Assembly: GCA_947095585.1 (NCBI GenBank)
Contig: OX352762.1
Location: 118,512,930-118,576,929 of the forward strand
Direction of reading: 5' to 3'
Source: Nephrocerus scutellatus
Lineage: Eukaryota > Arthropoda > Insecta > Diptera > Pipunculidae
DNA length: 64,000 nucleotides
The notes under the pieces: generated by a model
Database searches by the model: none
Told to the model about the DNA's origin: nothing
Seen by the model: only the letters and a program-made list of their open reading frames with translations
Shown: piece by piece, positions 46,931-57,039 of the stretch
Layout: each line of letters opens with the position of its first letter
How positions within the stretch are numbered: position 1 is the first letter of the stretch
Program-made: the position numbers and the translations under genes

Positions 46931-48165
46931 GCAGCCAACACTTCATTCATCGACTTTCCTCTGGCTGTTGTCCTCAAATGAAGCTTCAATTGTTCATCTC
47001 GAATAGCATTGATGAACGCATCTACTGCCAGTCCGTCCAAGATACCAGCCGGGACTCCACAATAGGCTTGTCGTGCGAGCTTAGTTATTTCCCGCTCTAA
47101 TTCTTGAAGTCGTTCTCCTCTCTGCTGTTTCTTCATCTGGAGCTGTATTTTGCTTAGCTCCTGTGTGTGAGACTGTCCATAGCGCAAGTTCAACTCCTTC
47201 AAGATTCTTCCGGAACTCATCTCGGCATTTGGAATCATTTGTAATACGTCTGCTGCCTTGCCTCTCAATGCCAGGATTATAGAATTTAGTTGCTCTTCAG
47301 CACCCCATCCGTTGTGTTGTACTGCAGCTCCAAACTGTACTTTAAAATTTTCAAATGCTGTCTCACCATCGAACGCAGGTGGCTTCAAAATTCCTTTCTG
47401 GTTACTAGAAGATTCTGGAATTACTCTTGTACCGCTTTGTTGAGTGTTCTCTCTGACGAATTGGGTACGGCTTTCCAGTCGGGTCTCAATTTCTTTAATT
47501 TTGCCTTCACCACTCATGTTCGTTTCGAGCGATTTCACTTCCTCTTGCATTGTTAATTGAATTTCACTCATCTCACCCCTTAACTTTTCCTGGATAACAT
47601 CCAGCTTTTGATTTTACTGATCGAATTTGGAGTTCAGTTCTTGGGTTTGCCGAGTAAATTCCTGCTTCAGTTCCTGGCTTTGTTTCTGCGATTGTTGAAT
47701 TTGCTGTTCAAACTTAACGGTCAATTTGGAATTTAACTGCTGATTTTGCTGATCCAGTTTTTGGCTTTGCTGTTCCAACTTGTCGCTAATTTGAAAATTC
47801 AAATCTTTCTTCAGACCTTGACTTTGCTGTTCCAACTTCTCGTTTAATTTGGAACTCAATTCTAGATTCTGCTCACTTTGCCGGTCAAGCTTGCTGTTCA
47901 TTTGCTCATTTTGCTGCTTTATTTGTTGCATTAAAACTTGCAACATGGCCTCCATGTTTGGCACACCACTCTTTTCTTCCAAAGTAGCCGTTTTTCTCTC
48001 TACTAACTCCGTCTCAATTGAAAACGGTTCACCAGTCTGCTGTTTTTCTGCTTTAACGACTTGTTGTAAACGGAGAAATAGCTCTTGCTTATTTCCTGCA
48101 GTACTTAGACCTCGCCTTCCAAGCTCTTCTTTAAGCTCCTGGAAACTATAGGATTTAATGTTCAC
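46924..48165 (-). pseudogene. Gypsy gag with one internal stop and lost 3' end
   Basis: The frame opens at 48165 with a SAP-like segment (SYSFQELKEELGRRGLSTAG), followed by a long Gln-rich coiled coil. A TAA at 47616-47614 breaks it, and the same frame then continues through a capsid-like domain (ILKPPAFDGETAFENFKVQF to LKLHLRTTARG) to 46924. The expected zinc knuckle is absent because the deletion joint to pol lies near 46930. A SAP-like N-terminus is uncommon for gag, but it is seen in some insect gypsy lineages. Confidence 0.85.
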
Positions 48166-48346
48166 TGCACTTTGTAAAGTTTCACTTAATTTGTTTACTG
48201 TCTCAAGGTTTGGAAAATCACCAAATAATTTATTGTTCCAAAATGTTACTGTCTCACAATTTGCAAATTTTTATTGTATCTCAATTTACACGATTTGCAA
48301 AATTTTAATGTCTCACGATTTGCAAAATCCCACGTCTGACACCAAT

Positions 48347-49045
48347 TGTTACGAAATTTAGGCTTTCGAGTTCGTAATGGATTTTGCAATTAAAACACAA
48401 CACAAGTTAATTAATTTAAAAATAACAACTTTAATTCAAACAATAAAATTAACACAAGTTCACAATCTATATTGGTGATTACTTTAATTGTACACAATAA
48501 GAACACTAGTACTTCACAATAATTCTCTTAGGTTATATCTTTATTACTTTACAAGAACTTGTACAACTGCACTGGTTAAATTCCAAACAACTAATGATCT
48601 TACTTCAACCTAACGCCTCTATTTATACTCAATCATAAGCATCCAGAAACTTCTAATATTGCAGACAGAAATATCCAGAAATTGTAGCCTTATTCCCTTA
48701 TTTACAACTAACGATACTTATATGTAATGAGTCATCTTCTAAAAATAGACTACATGTTCAATCATGTTCTTTTACAAAAATCGGGCAAACCGCAAAAACT
48801 GGTTTGACTACTTGTTTTACCAGTACACAATGATTCAAACTTGCAGGCGGTTACATTTCAAATTTCAAATAACCTAATAGTCTTAGAACATGAGAGTGCT
48901 TATTATTTTAGTACCCAGTATTTTCTTAGTTCTAATTTAGCACTTATTTTTGGTACGCTAATAGTCTTAGCCTAAAAGTATGCAAATAATTTAGCACTTA
49001 TGATTCTAATTCCATTATATACGCTACTTACTACTTTTCGTAACA
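48347..49045 (-). repeat. Gypsy 5' LTR
   Basis: 699 bp, TG...CA ends, next to the tRNA-Leu-like primer-binding site. The target duplication ATAT follows at 49046-49049. Promoter elements were not assigned. Confidence 0.93.
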
Positions 49046-50413
49046 ATATGTTTTTTTGTTGAAAAATTGTTCATATTCTTTATGCAATGATTGCTAGAAC
49101 ATACATGCTAGAACGTACATGCTTGCGCCGAAAGTCATTGACTCAATCTACACGCTGAAGAATAATTCCATGAAATATGGAAATCTATAAGTGCAACAGA
49201 GAAGGGTAATGAAAAGGAATATATTTCACCCGAAACGTCGCGAGCAAACTTGTTCGTGAAATTTTTGACGTTTTTGTTTCCTAATACGTAATTTTTGTCG
49301 TCCTCTTTACTCTATTCGGCAACCACACTGGTCGCTGCAAAAATAAATATATTTTATTAGTATATACTTTGAGAAATTAAAAACAGAAAATAACGTTTCA
49401 GAATTATGCATTACACACACTTCAACAAAACAATGTCAACAAAAGGTTCTCGCTTTTTGTGTTCGAATTGCTGAGAAAAATTCGAGCTCGAGCGCAGAGA
49501 AAGACGACATTAATTTTTTATATTTTTACATTTTTTTTGTTGCTAATAACACATGTATATTGTTTCGACAGACATTGGCTGCGGTCAACTTGTGGTCAGC
49601 TTGTGCTGAACAAAAAAATGCAATGCAGTCGATATGCACGGAATTGCGGCTGCATTTTAAACCGACTTATAGTCTGCTCGTAGAAAAAGGACATATGCGA
49701 ATTTGCATCCAATTTAAAGTGGCTGCGTGAACTGCGCAGTCGATTTTTTTTATCCCATACGCTGCGCTGCTTTGTCTTCAAAACTTAATTTTTGACTAAC
49801 ATGCAGCATAAACTGCGCAGCGTCTGAATTCTTGACCGAAGCCAATGGCTTTCTTATATCAAGTTTTTTGTTAAAAAAAACATCTGGCGCAGATTGTTTT
49901 TTTGGCTGTCAAGTTGTTCGTTTTTGCCAAAAAAAACAATCTACGGTAGATCGGATTTCCCCTCTAACAGATCTTGATATTTTAGGAGATTTACCCCTCT
50001 TTTCATTGGCTACAACAACAACACATGCAACAAAACAATAGCTGTATAAATTGCCGAGGAATAAGGCATTACAACAACAATTGCACTGTCTTATTCCTTC
50101 TTTAGAATAAGAAAACCTGCTGTTTTGCTGGTTTTGACATTCGAATTCCTTATTCCGCGGCATATAAAATACGCCTGATGTAAACAAACGATTCTCGGCT
50201 TTCGAGAAAAAATCTGAGGTCGAGCGCAGATTTCTAAAATAAAAAAAAAACAACGACATTATAATCTCAATTTGAAACTTTGGCTGAAATCAAAAATTCT
50301 GTTATTATTTTTGGGCCTATTAAATAAAATAATTTTGCCTGGAAATCCTGAAATATTTTAAGTATTTTTTATTGAAGCCGTAAGCCGGCAAAAATTAAGT
50401 AAATTAGTTAGCT
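49046..50413. other. Spacer with MITE B copies upstream of DXO copy 4
   Basis: After the gypsy target site the DXO-linked block continues for about 70 bp. A partial MITE B piece is at 49430-49520, and a long MITE B copy at about 49870-50250 holds a nested element (see 50040-50176). The last 60 bp before the DXO start (ATTGAAGCCGTAAGCCGGCA, TAAGTAAATTAGTTAGCTATG-like) match the leaders of copies 1, 2 and 7. No other gene was seen. Confidence 0.55.
50040..50176. mobile_element. MITE family E nested inside MITE B
   Basis: The ends AGCTGTATAAATTGCCGAGG and CCGCGGCATATAAAATACG form an inverted repeat that includes TGCCGAGGAATAAGG against CCTTATTCCGCGGCA. The inside (ATTACAACAACAATTGCACT) recurs at 54734-54873 and 59242-59381. 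It interrupts a family B copy between AACAAAACAAT and GTAAACAAACG; uninterrupted family B copies show the empty site. Confidence 0.75.
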
Positions 50414-50942
50414 ATGTCAAATCTGGACACTGGACTACGAGTTCGACGATATAGATACTTGTATAACGATCTAAAATTCCCGAAGATGGAAGAACCTCAA
50501 ATAGTAGGTTACTTCAATGTTACCACAAATGGAGATTACGAACCAGGTTCTCAAAGTTTGCGATATTACAATCCACCTAAGAAGTTTCCTTTCGATTTAA
50601 ATGAAGGATTTGAAACTCGCAAACCAAAAACAGCGTATGGAAAAAAATTGAACAATATGTTGCGATTAAATTACAATAGTCGTGGGGATAACTACAACCA
50701 TGTGCCACCAAAACTACTTGTAGATGCAGAATTCATCTGTTTCAGAGGTCTACTTCGTCTTATAATGTGCACACCATTTGAATTCCGTAATGACTGGTGC
50801 ATTCATGTGACAAAGTATAAGGGAAATTATCACCTCTACGAAACTGAAACGAAGAGATCGCAAAATGATCGGGCTGACGAGACGGATGAAGACAAGAAAA
50901 ATAGTTCGTGGGGCTACAAGTTTGAGCAGCACTGTTTAACTG
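50414..50942 (+). pseudogene. DXO/Rai1-family copy 4, exon 1 only
   Basis: An open exon 1 of 176 codons with GYFNVTTNGDYEPGSQSLRY, MLRLNYNSRG, TPFEFRNDWCIHVTKYKG and WGYKFEQHCLTG ends at a good GT donor (50943). About 45 bp of the first intron follow (CAATCAGTTCGTAGCTTACT), then homology stops; no exon 2-4 follows before copy 5. The donor-side sequence ACAATTTTTTAAAGCAATCA is shared with copy 7, its likely closest relative. The lost 3' part was replaced by, or deleted next to, a G-rich minisatellite. A short protein of about 180 residues is possible but would lack most of the active site. Confidence 0.85.
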
Positions 50943-51224
50943 GTACAATTTTTTAAAGCAATCAGTTCGTAGCTTACTTATTTTAAATAAAAATGCTACA
51001 CACTATTTAATATATTATTGCATTGCTTTTCAATTTTGTCTTGCAAATATTGCATTGAGCAAAATTTCGATGTTTTAAAAAAAAATTCCCGCGCGGCGAG
51101 GTTTTTCTCATTTTAAATGCTTTTATATTAACTTGTCTATGTATGTCTTTCTGTCGGTTTATATGTCATTCTGTCATGCTTTTTTCATTCTATTATCTTA
51201 CGTATCTTACGAATTTTTATGGAA

Positions 51225-51960
51225 GACTTTAAGGAGGCGGGTCTTGAGGGGTGTTCTTATGGGCTCTTGAGGGTGGTGTTGTGGGGTCAGGGGTCTTGAG
51301 GTGGTCTTGAGGGTATCTTAAGGTGGTTTCAACAGGGTCTTATATGTTATTCTGTCACGGTTTTTTTCATTCTGTCTCGTACGCATTTTTGGGGTAGGTG
51401 GGTCTTGAGATGGGACTTGAGGTGATTCATTATGGGGCCTTCAGGTGGGTTTAGACGGATCTTGAGGGGGTTTAAAGAGGGTTTTGAGTGGGATGTTGAT
51501 TGTTGGGGTCGTAAAGTAATCTTGAGGGAGTTTTGAGATAGGTCTTGAGAAGTTATTAGGTGGTCTTGAGTAGGTCCTTAAAAGGGTTTTGTGGTGGTCT
51601 TTAGGGAATCTTGAGTGTGGTCCTGAGGCGTTCTTAGAAGGGGTCTTGAAGTGGTCTTGCGGGGGTCTCGAGGGAGTTTTGTGAGATGCTTTAGTGGGTT
51701 CTTGAGGGGATCCTTAGGTGGTCTTGAGGGGATTTTGAGAGGGTCTTGAGTGGATTCTTGAGGGGGTCTTAAGAAGGTTTTGAGGGGGTCTTGAGTGAAG
51801 TCTTGTGTGGTTTTTATGTGTTCTTAAGTCTGGTCTTGAGTATTTTCAGGGGTTCTAAAGGGAATTTTAAGGTGGGTTTTAGGGGGTCTTGAGGAAATAT
51901 TAATGGGAATCGGGGTCTTTTGGAAGTCCTTTGAGGGTATTTTGGGCGACTTGTAGGTGT
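51225..51960. repeat. G-rich, C-poor minisatellite
   Basis: Irregular repeats of TTGAGGGGGTC and GGTCTTGAG fill about 730 bp. The plus strand is rich in G and T and poor in C, except in GTC. Long runs of G (GGGGTC, GGGG, GGGTC) could form quadruplexes. No protein is encoded on the plus strand; the minus-strand frame is a Pro/Lys/Thr-rich shadow. Confidence 0.85.
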
Positions 51961-52097
51961 CACGATATTAACATCCCATCTGAATATTGAAATTGAAAAT
52001 TGAAATATTGAAATTTTATATACATATTTCATTTAAAACTAAAAAGTATAAAATAAAATTATATCATTTTTTTTTAAATCCTTTTATTAAAGCATAT

Positions 52098-52412
52098 ATT
52101 TATTGGTATAACTAAATGTAGAAAATAAAATAGATAGTAGATCTGAAGCAACAAGAACTGTTGTAAAATAAATGAAAATTGCTAGAATGTTTTTAATGGA
52201 ATTCTGGAATATTTGTAGCTTAAAAAATCACATAATTTAAAAGAACTACCTCTAATGCTTAGCAAGGTTCTTTTAAATTATGTGATTTTTTAAGCCAAAA
52301 ATATTCCAGATTTCCATTAAAATTATTCCAGCAATTTTATAATAAATAACAGTTCTAGTTGCTCGGGATCTACCACCTATTTTATTTTCTACATTTAGTT
52401 ATACCAATAAAA
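52098..52412. repeat. Long imperfect palindrome, arms about 148 bp
   Basis: The left arm (about 52098-52246) starts ATTGGTATAACTAAATGTAG and ends TTTAAAAGAAC. The right arm (about 52267-52412) starts GTTCTTTTAAATTATGTGAT and ends with ACATTTAGTTATACCAAT. The loop is 20 nt. A few mismatches and indels are present. It is non-coding and could be a fold-back element. Confidence 0.88.
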
Positions 52413-52722
52413 GCATCAAAAATCAATTGATCAATCAATCTATCAAAAACAAAATTGTAAAATCAAAGCAAATTAAAAAACGATCCAAACATGAACAATT
52501 AAAACTGCGTTAATCAAATTTAATTTTTTGCAAGTCCAAAATGCCTTATAAAGTGGGGACTCCCCTATAATGTACTAAAAGTTTGGTATTACGTCAAATG
52601 AAAATTGCAAAAAATTTAAATGCCCCATTGAAAGCTGCATTTGTTAGTCGGCGCTTACTGGTGTGTGTGTGTTTAGTGGCGTGATTTTACAGAAATTAAA
52701 AATTTAAGCAAACAGGTCAACT

Positions 52723-54009
52723 ATGTCCAATTTAGACACTGGACTACGATTCCGACCCTATAGATATTCGTATAATGATCTAGAATTCCCGGAGATGGAA
52801 AAGCCTGAAGTAGTCGGTTACTTCAGTGTAACCACAAATCGAGACTACCAACCAGGTCTTCAAAATTTGCGATATTATAAACCACCTAAGAAATTTAATT
52901 TTGACTTAAATGAAGGATATAAAATTCGCAAAGAAAAATCTGAATCAGCGAACGATGAAAAATTAAATTATATGTTGCGATTTATTTACAATAGCCGCGA
53001 GAATAACTACAAAAATGTGCCACCAAAACCACTTACAGATGTTGAGTTCATTTGTTTCAAAAGTCTACTTCGTCTTATAATGTGCACACCATTTGACTTC
53101 CGTAATGACTGGTGTATTCATGTGACAAAGTTTAAAGGAAAATACTACCTCTACCAAATTGAAACGGAGAGCGCGCAAAATTATCGTCTTTACAAGACGG
53201 ATGAACGAAAGAGAATTGATTCGTGGGGTTACAAGTTTAAGCAGCATTGTTTAACTGGTACATCAGTATTTTTTTGGCAATTAGTTCGTAGCTTACTCAT
53301 TACCTATCTCTTATATAGGAAATCCTTCCCAAGAGCCGAACACCATTCTACCAGTAGACGAATGCGCTGAATTCTGTTGCGTTTACAAGACGAACTTAAA
53401 AGGTCTTAAATTGTTATATGGTGCCGTAACAGACGGTGTTATAAGTGAAACGCCTATGTTAGTTATATCTATTTTCACAATTTCAAAAATGTATTAATAC
53501 TTTGATTTTTAGCAATGAAGACTTATCGACATTTAATAAATTGCGGTTCATTAAACTTGAAACAGTACGTTACGAACTAGATGAACACCAACAAGAAGAG
53601 TTTAAACGAATTAAGATTCGTGACTGGTGGTGCCACTCATTTCTTGTTAACATAAAGGATATATATTTGGGTGGCCGAAAGTCCAATGGAATTGTCGAGA
53701 AAATCGATCATTTAGATGTGAGATCATTGCCAGAACAAGGAAAAGTAAACTCGATTTCGATTTGCTTAAGTTGTAAAATCATTGTTTCTTCAAATATTTC
53801 AGAGATACTGGACGCCGAATGTATGTACAAACTTTCTTGTACAATTTCTTACTTGTGTAAGGTCTCTAATGCAGGATGTCAACTGTCCTTACACAGTATT
53901 TGAATTTTATTTCGACCCTCAAATGTCTAAGATTACATATAAACGCTTGAATGGAAAGACGGTTCATTCGTGTTTGCCCGAATGGTACATAGATTTTTTG
54001 AATGAATAA
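52723..54009 (+). CDS. DXO/Rai1-family protein, copy 5 (intact, active site replaced)
   Basis: Exons 52723-53257, 53319-53457, 53513-53744 and 53803-54009 join in phase to 370 residues. As in copy 3, motif II is GYKFK, ExD is GAVTDG, ExK is reversed (FIKLE) and the active-site Gln is His (DWWCHSFLVN). The remaining fold elements are present: GYFSVTTNRDYQPGLQNLRY, MLRFIYNSRE, TPFDFRNDWCIHVTKFKG, NVCTNFLVQFLTC, CLPEWYIDF. Shared changes show that copies 3, 5 and 6 descend from one already altered ancestor. The encoded protein appears identical to that of copy 6. Probably not a functioning nuclease. Confidence 0.88.
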
Positions 54010-54019
54010 TCAATTAAAC

Positions 54020-54733
54020 GAAAAATAATACAAATAAAAACATAATCGATGTGCTGCTCCTAAAAAAATTGCTTTTTCTTAATTTTGCACTCAGAGATCT
54101 AATCTGCATAGCTCAGATGTGGAGAGTTTAACTATATGTACTACATATGAGGAAATCGTTAACTACCCTCGTTAACTGGACTACTTTGGTCCTTTGGTAA
54201 TCCAAACAATGGTGAAAATCCTGCATTATTGGCTGCAGCGTCCATTTTGTCAATGGCAACTTCTTCTTAAGCCGTTCAGTTAATTTTGAATCTTTGGCTT
54301 TGACGTTCCTTTACTTTTTTCGTTCTATTAACTATCTGCAAATGCGAGACCGAAGGACGAATAATTGGGACTAAGGAAAGTTTACAAGGAATTTTGTCCA
54401 TTGCAGATACACATATGTTTAAAATGTATAGAAAATCGGACTAATTAAAAAAAATATATGCCCCCCGCGCCGTAAGACCCATTCACTCCACAAATTGTAC
54501 AAAAAGTTTTGTCCATCGGAGAACGGATATACATATGTTTAAAATTTTAAGCAAATCGGGTTAATTTTTATTTTTGTAAATTTTGCATTATGCTTGATTT
54601 ACATTTGTGGCGTGCGAGAAAAAATGAGCAGGACGGCTGTTAAATTGAAGTAGTAGTTAGCCAGACGAGAGAAGTAGTATATTTTTCAATGTTACCATAA
54701 TGCTATAGATAACATCTCCCATGTTACTATAAA
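54020..54733. other. Downstream block of copy 5 and repeats
   Basis: 54090-54350 matches the block behind the other copies. Its minus strand reads MDAAANNAGFSPLFGLPKDQ then SSPVNEGS and a stop, preceded by EEVAIDK; upstream of that a stop occurs. 54400-54560 is family A-like repeat (ATACACATATGTTTAAAAT twice). The function of the block is unknown. Confidence 0.45.
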
Positions 54734-57039
54734 AGCTGCATTTTATTTGCGGAGCGAGTTCGGAATTCGAATGTCAAAACGAGCAAAACCGCAGGTTTTA
54801 CAATTCCAGGGAAGGAATTCGACAGTGCAATTGTTGTTGTAATCCCCTATTCCTCGGCAATTAAAATACAGCTAAAATAACTATAACTTTCGTGTAGTGT
54901 CAATTTCTTCTGACTAACCTAGCTGCAAAAGGAGAGTGCTTGCCAATAGAAACCGATATAATTTAGTAGATAGGGTGCAGTCTTAAATTCAGCCGCTGTA
55001 CAGTTAATGCAACGTAACGCTTGATTTACATTTCTGGCGAGCGAGAAAAAATGACCAGGACGGCTGTTAAATTGAATTAGTAGTTAGCCAGAGGAGAGAA
55101 GTAGTATATTTTTCAATGTTACAATAATGCTATAGATAACTTTTCCTATGTTACTATATATAAACTATAACATTCGTGTAGTGTTAATGTTTCCGGCTAA
55201 CTACAACTAACCAAATGACGCCTCGGCAGCGAACTGCGCTGCACACAAAGCACAGAGCTCAGACTTTGCCGTGATCTGATGCGATATACCGATATTTAAA
55301 AATTGTATATGGGGGTCCCTAGGGGGCCGATCACTCAAAATTTTTACAAAAAATGTATTTGTATGGGAGCCCCCCGAACCCGAGGTCCGAGGAGAAAGTA
55401 TTGTCACCGGAAATATACATGTGTGCAAAATTTCAATAAAATCGGGCTATGGGAAGTGGGTTAAAAATTGATCAGAAAATCTGACCAGCCAGCCAGCCAC
55501 GTGCACGCGAAGTTAATATAGAGAATTTAAAAAGAATATAATCGACACTAATATAACAAAAAAATATACGCGTTCGAATCGTGAGTTATGAAAGTTCATA
55601 TAAAAATCCCATGGAAAAATCACTTTCCCGAATTTTACAACTCTTCAGGAAAATTTTCCAATTTCTTTTCTTCCTATAACCTTATCCGGACTATAACGAA
55701 CATTTTTTTTTAAAATTGAACCGTTTAGCTGTGAATATGTAACAGAGGGACAGAGATACTTTTACCCTTTACCCCTACACCCCGATTTTATTCAAACCTT
55801 GCACCATGACAACACTTTCTATTAAAATTTTGGTCGGGAGGTTCCCATACAAATTTTTTTTAATAATCCACCCAATTTTTTTCAAGTCGGGGTCGGGGAG
55901 GAACCATACACATTTTTTAGTAAAAAGTATCAGATTTTCTTCAAATTTTATATATATGAATCTTCGATTGACAACACTTTTTGTAAAATTTTGGAAGTAA
56001 TTGGGCGTGGTCGGGTGTCTTCTATACAATTTTTTTTAAAAATTATTCAAACAACACACATATGTATCTCCGATTAGAGGAATTACAAGAAAAACTTTAA
56101 TTTTTATGGACAGTTTTTTTTATTTTAAAAATATATCTGACAAGTTAGAAGTATTCTCACTGGTTTTGAATTTCTTTTTGCAAAAATTGGCATTAAGAAG
56201 TTTTTTTTTTTTTTTTTTAAATTTCTGCGCAGACAAACTCATTTACTCATTTTAAATAAACAAAAATCAGTCAATCAAACAATCAACAATCATACAATCA
56301 ATAAAAAAATTTGAAAGTCAAAAGCAAATTTAAAAATGAGCCAAACATGAACAATCAATGGGTAACCGGCCGATTCCGCTAGCACAATTCCACTAGACAC
56401 AATTCCACCGGACACAATTCAATTGGCACAATTCCCCTGGGGAACAATTTAACTTGCACAATTTAACTTGTATAGTTACACGAAAACGAAAATACAGAAG
56501 TACACACATTAATATTTTATTTGCGTATGCGTGGTTTTAATTGTACCGTGTATCGTTTTTTATGTTTTTTTTTTCAAATATTTTGCAATTATGTATTATA
56601 TACCATTCGTATACTTTCTTTGGGTAACTTTTTAAGTTTAACTTTTTTTGTAATTAAACGATCGCGTTCGAATTACCACCCTAAATGCGTTTGATTATCA
56701 AAAAGTTTAATTGAGCAAGTTGAATTATGCAAGTTGCATTGTGCCAAGTGGAATTGTGTCCAGTGGAATTGTGGTAGTGGAATTGGCCTAGAATCAATTA
56801 ATGTCGTATTTGTTTTGTTTTAGAAATCTGCGCTCGATCGTAGATTTTTTCTCGATAAAAAGAACACGAAAGCCGAGAATCTTTTGTCTACATTGTGCAC
56901 ATGTCTACATCAAGATCTGTTAGAGGGAAAATCCGATCTACAGTAGATTGGTTTTTTTTGGAAAAAACAAACATCTTGAAAGCCAAAAAATCAATATGCG
57001 CCAGACAAAAAACAACATTATACTGCGTTTTAATCGACA
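54734..57039. other. Repeat-filled spacer between DXO copies 5 and 6
   Basis: Contains MITE E (54734-54873), two near copies of GAGAAAAAATGA(G/C)CAGGACGG followed by TAGTTAGCCAGA (54615-54670 and 55045-55095), family A repeat (55210-55530) and a Helitron-like relic (55530-55760). Family A-like pieces follow at 55770-56090. Next is a stretch rich in CACAATTCCACT-type motifs and their reverse complements (56380-56480 and 56710-56790), then MITE B (56818-57010). No gene. Confidence 0.65.

Larger units (their letters stand above)
44965..49045 (-). mobile_element. Gypsy-group LTR retrotransposon, internally deleted
   Basis: Two 699-bp LTRs (44965-45663 and 48347-49045) begin TGTTACG and end CGTAACA and are flanked by ATAT on both sides, a 4-bp target duplication. 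The element reads on the minus strand. The primer-binding site at 48344-48327 (TGGTGTCAGACGTGGGAT) fits tRNA-Leu with about one mismatch. The polypurine tract AAGGTGGGGGGAA abuts the 3' LTR near 45664. By eye the LTRs differ at about 12 of 699 positions (about 1.7%). Internal sequence holds gag and integrase only; nucleocapsid end, protease, reverse transcriptase and RNase H are missing. No env. Confidence 0.95.
52532..57039 (+). repeat. 4508-bp tandem duplication, unit 1
   Basis: The unit runs from the conserved DXO upstream block to just before the same block of copy 6. Unit 2 (57040-61547) matches base for base at an offset of exactly 4508 along the whole length. By eye I found only about four substitutions (near 53784, 53787, 54257 and 55711). 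Contents: DXO copy 5, the conserved downstream block, MITE E at 54734-54873, family A repeat 55210-55530, a Helitron relic 55530-55760, further repeats and MITE B at 56818-57010. Confidence 0.95.

Noticed and set aside
47849..48151. Cys/Ser-rich plus-strand frame
   Set aside because: It is the complement of the Gln-rich coiled coil of the gypsy gag; composition is explained by that.
51814..52032. Pro/Lys/Thr-rich minus-strand frame
   Set aside because: It is a translation of the G-rich minisatellite and has no independent support.
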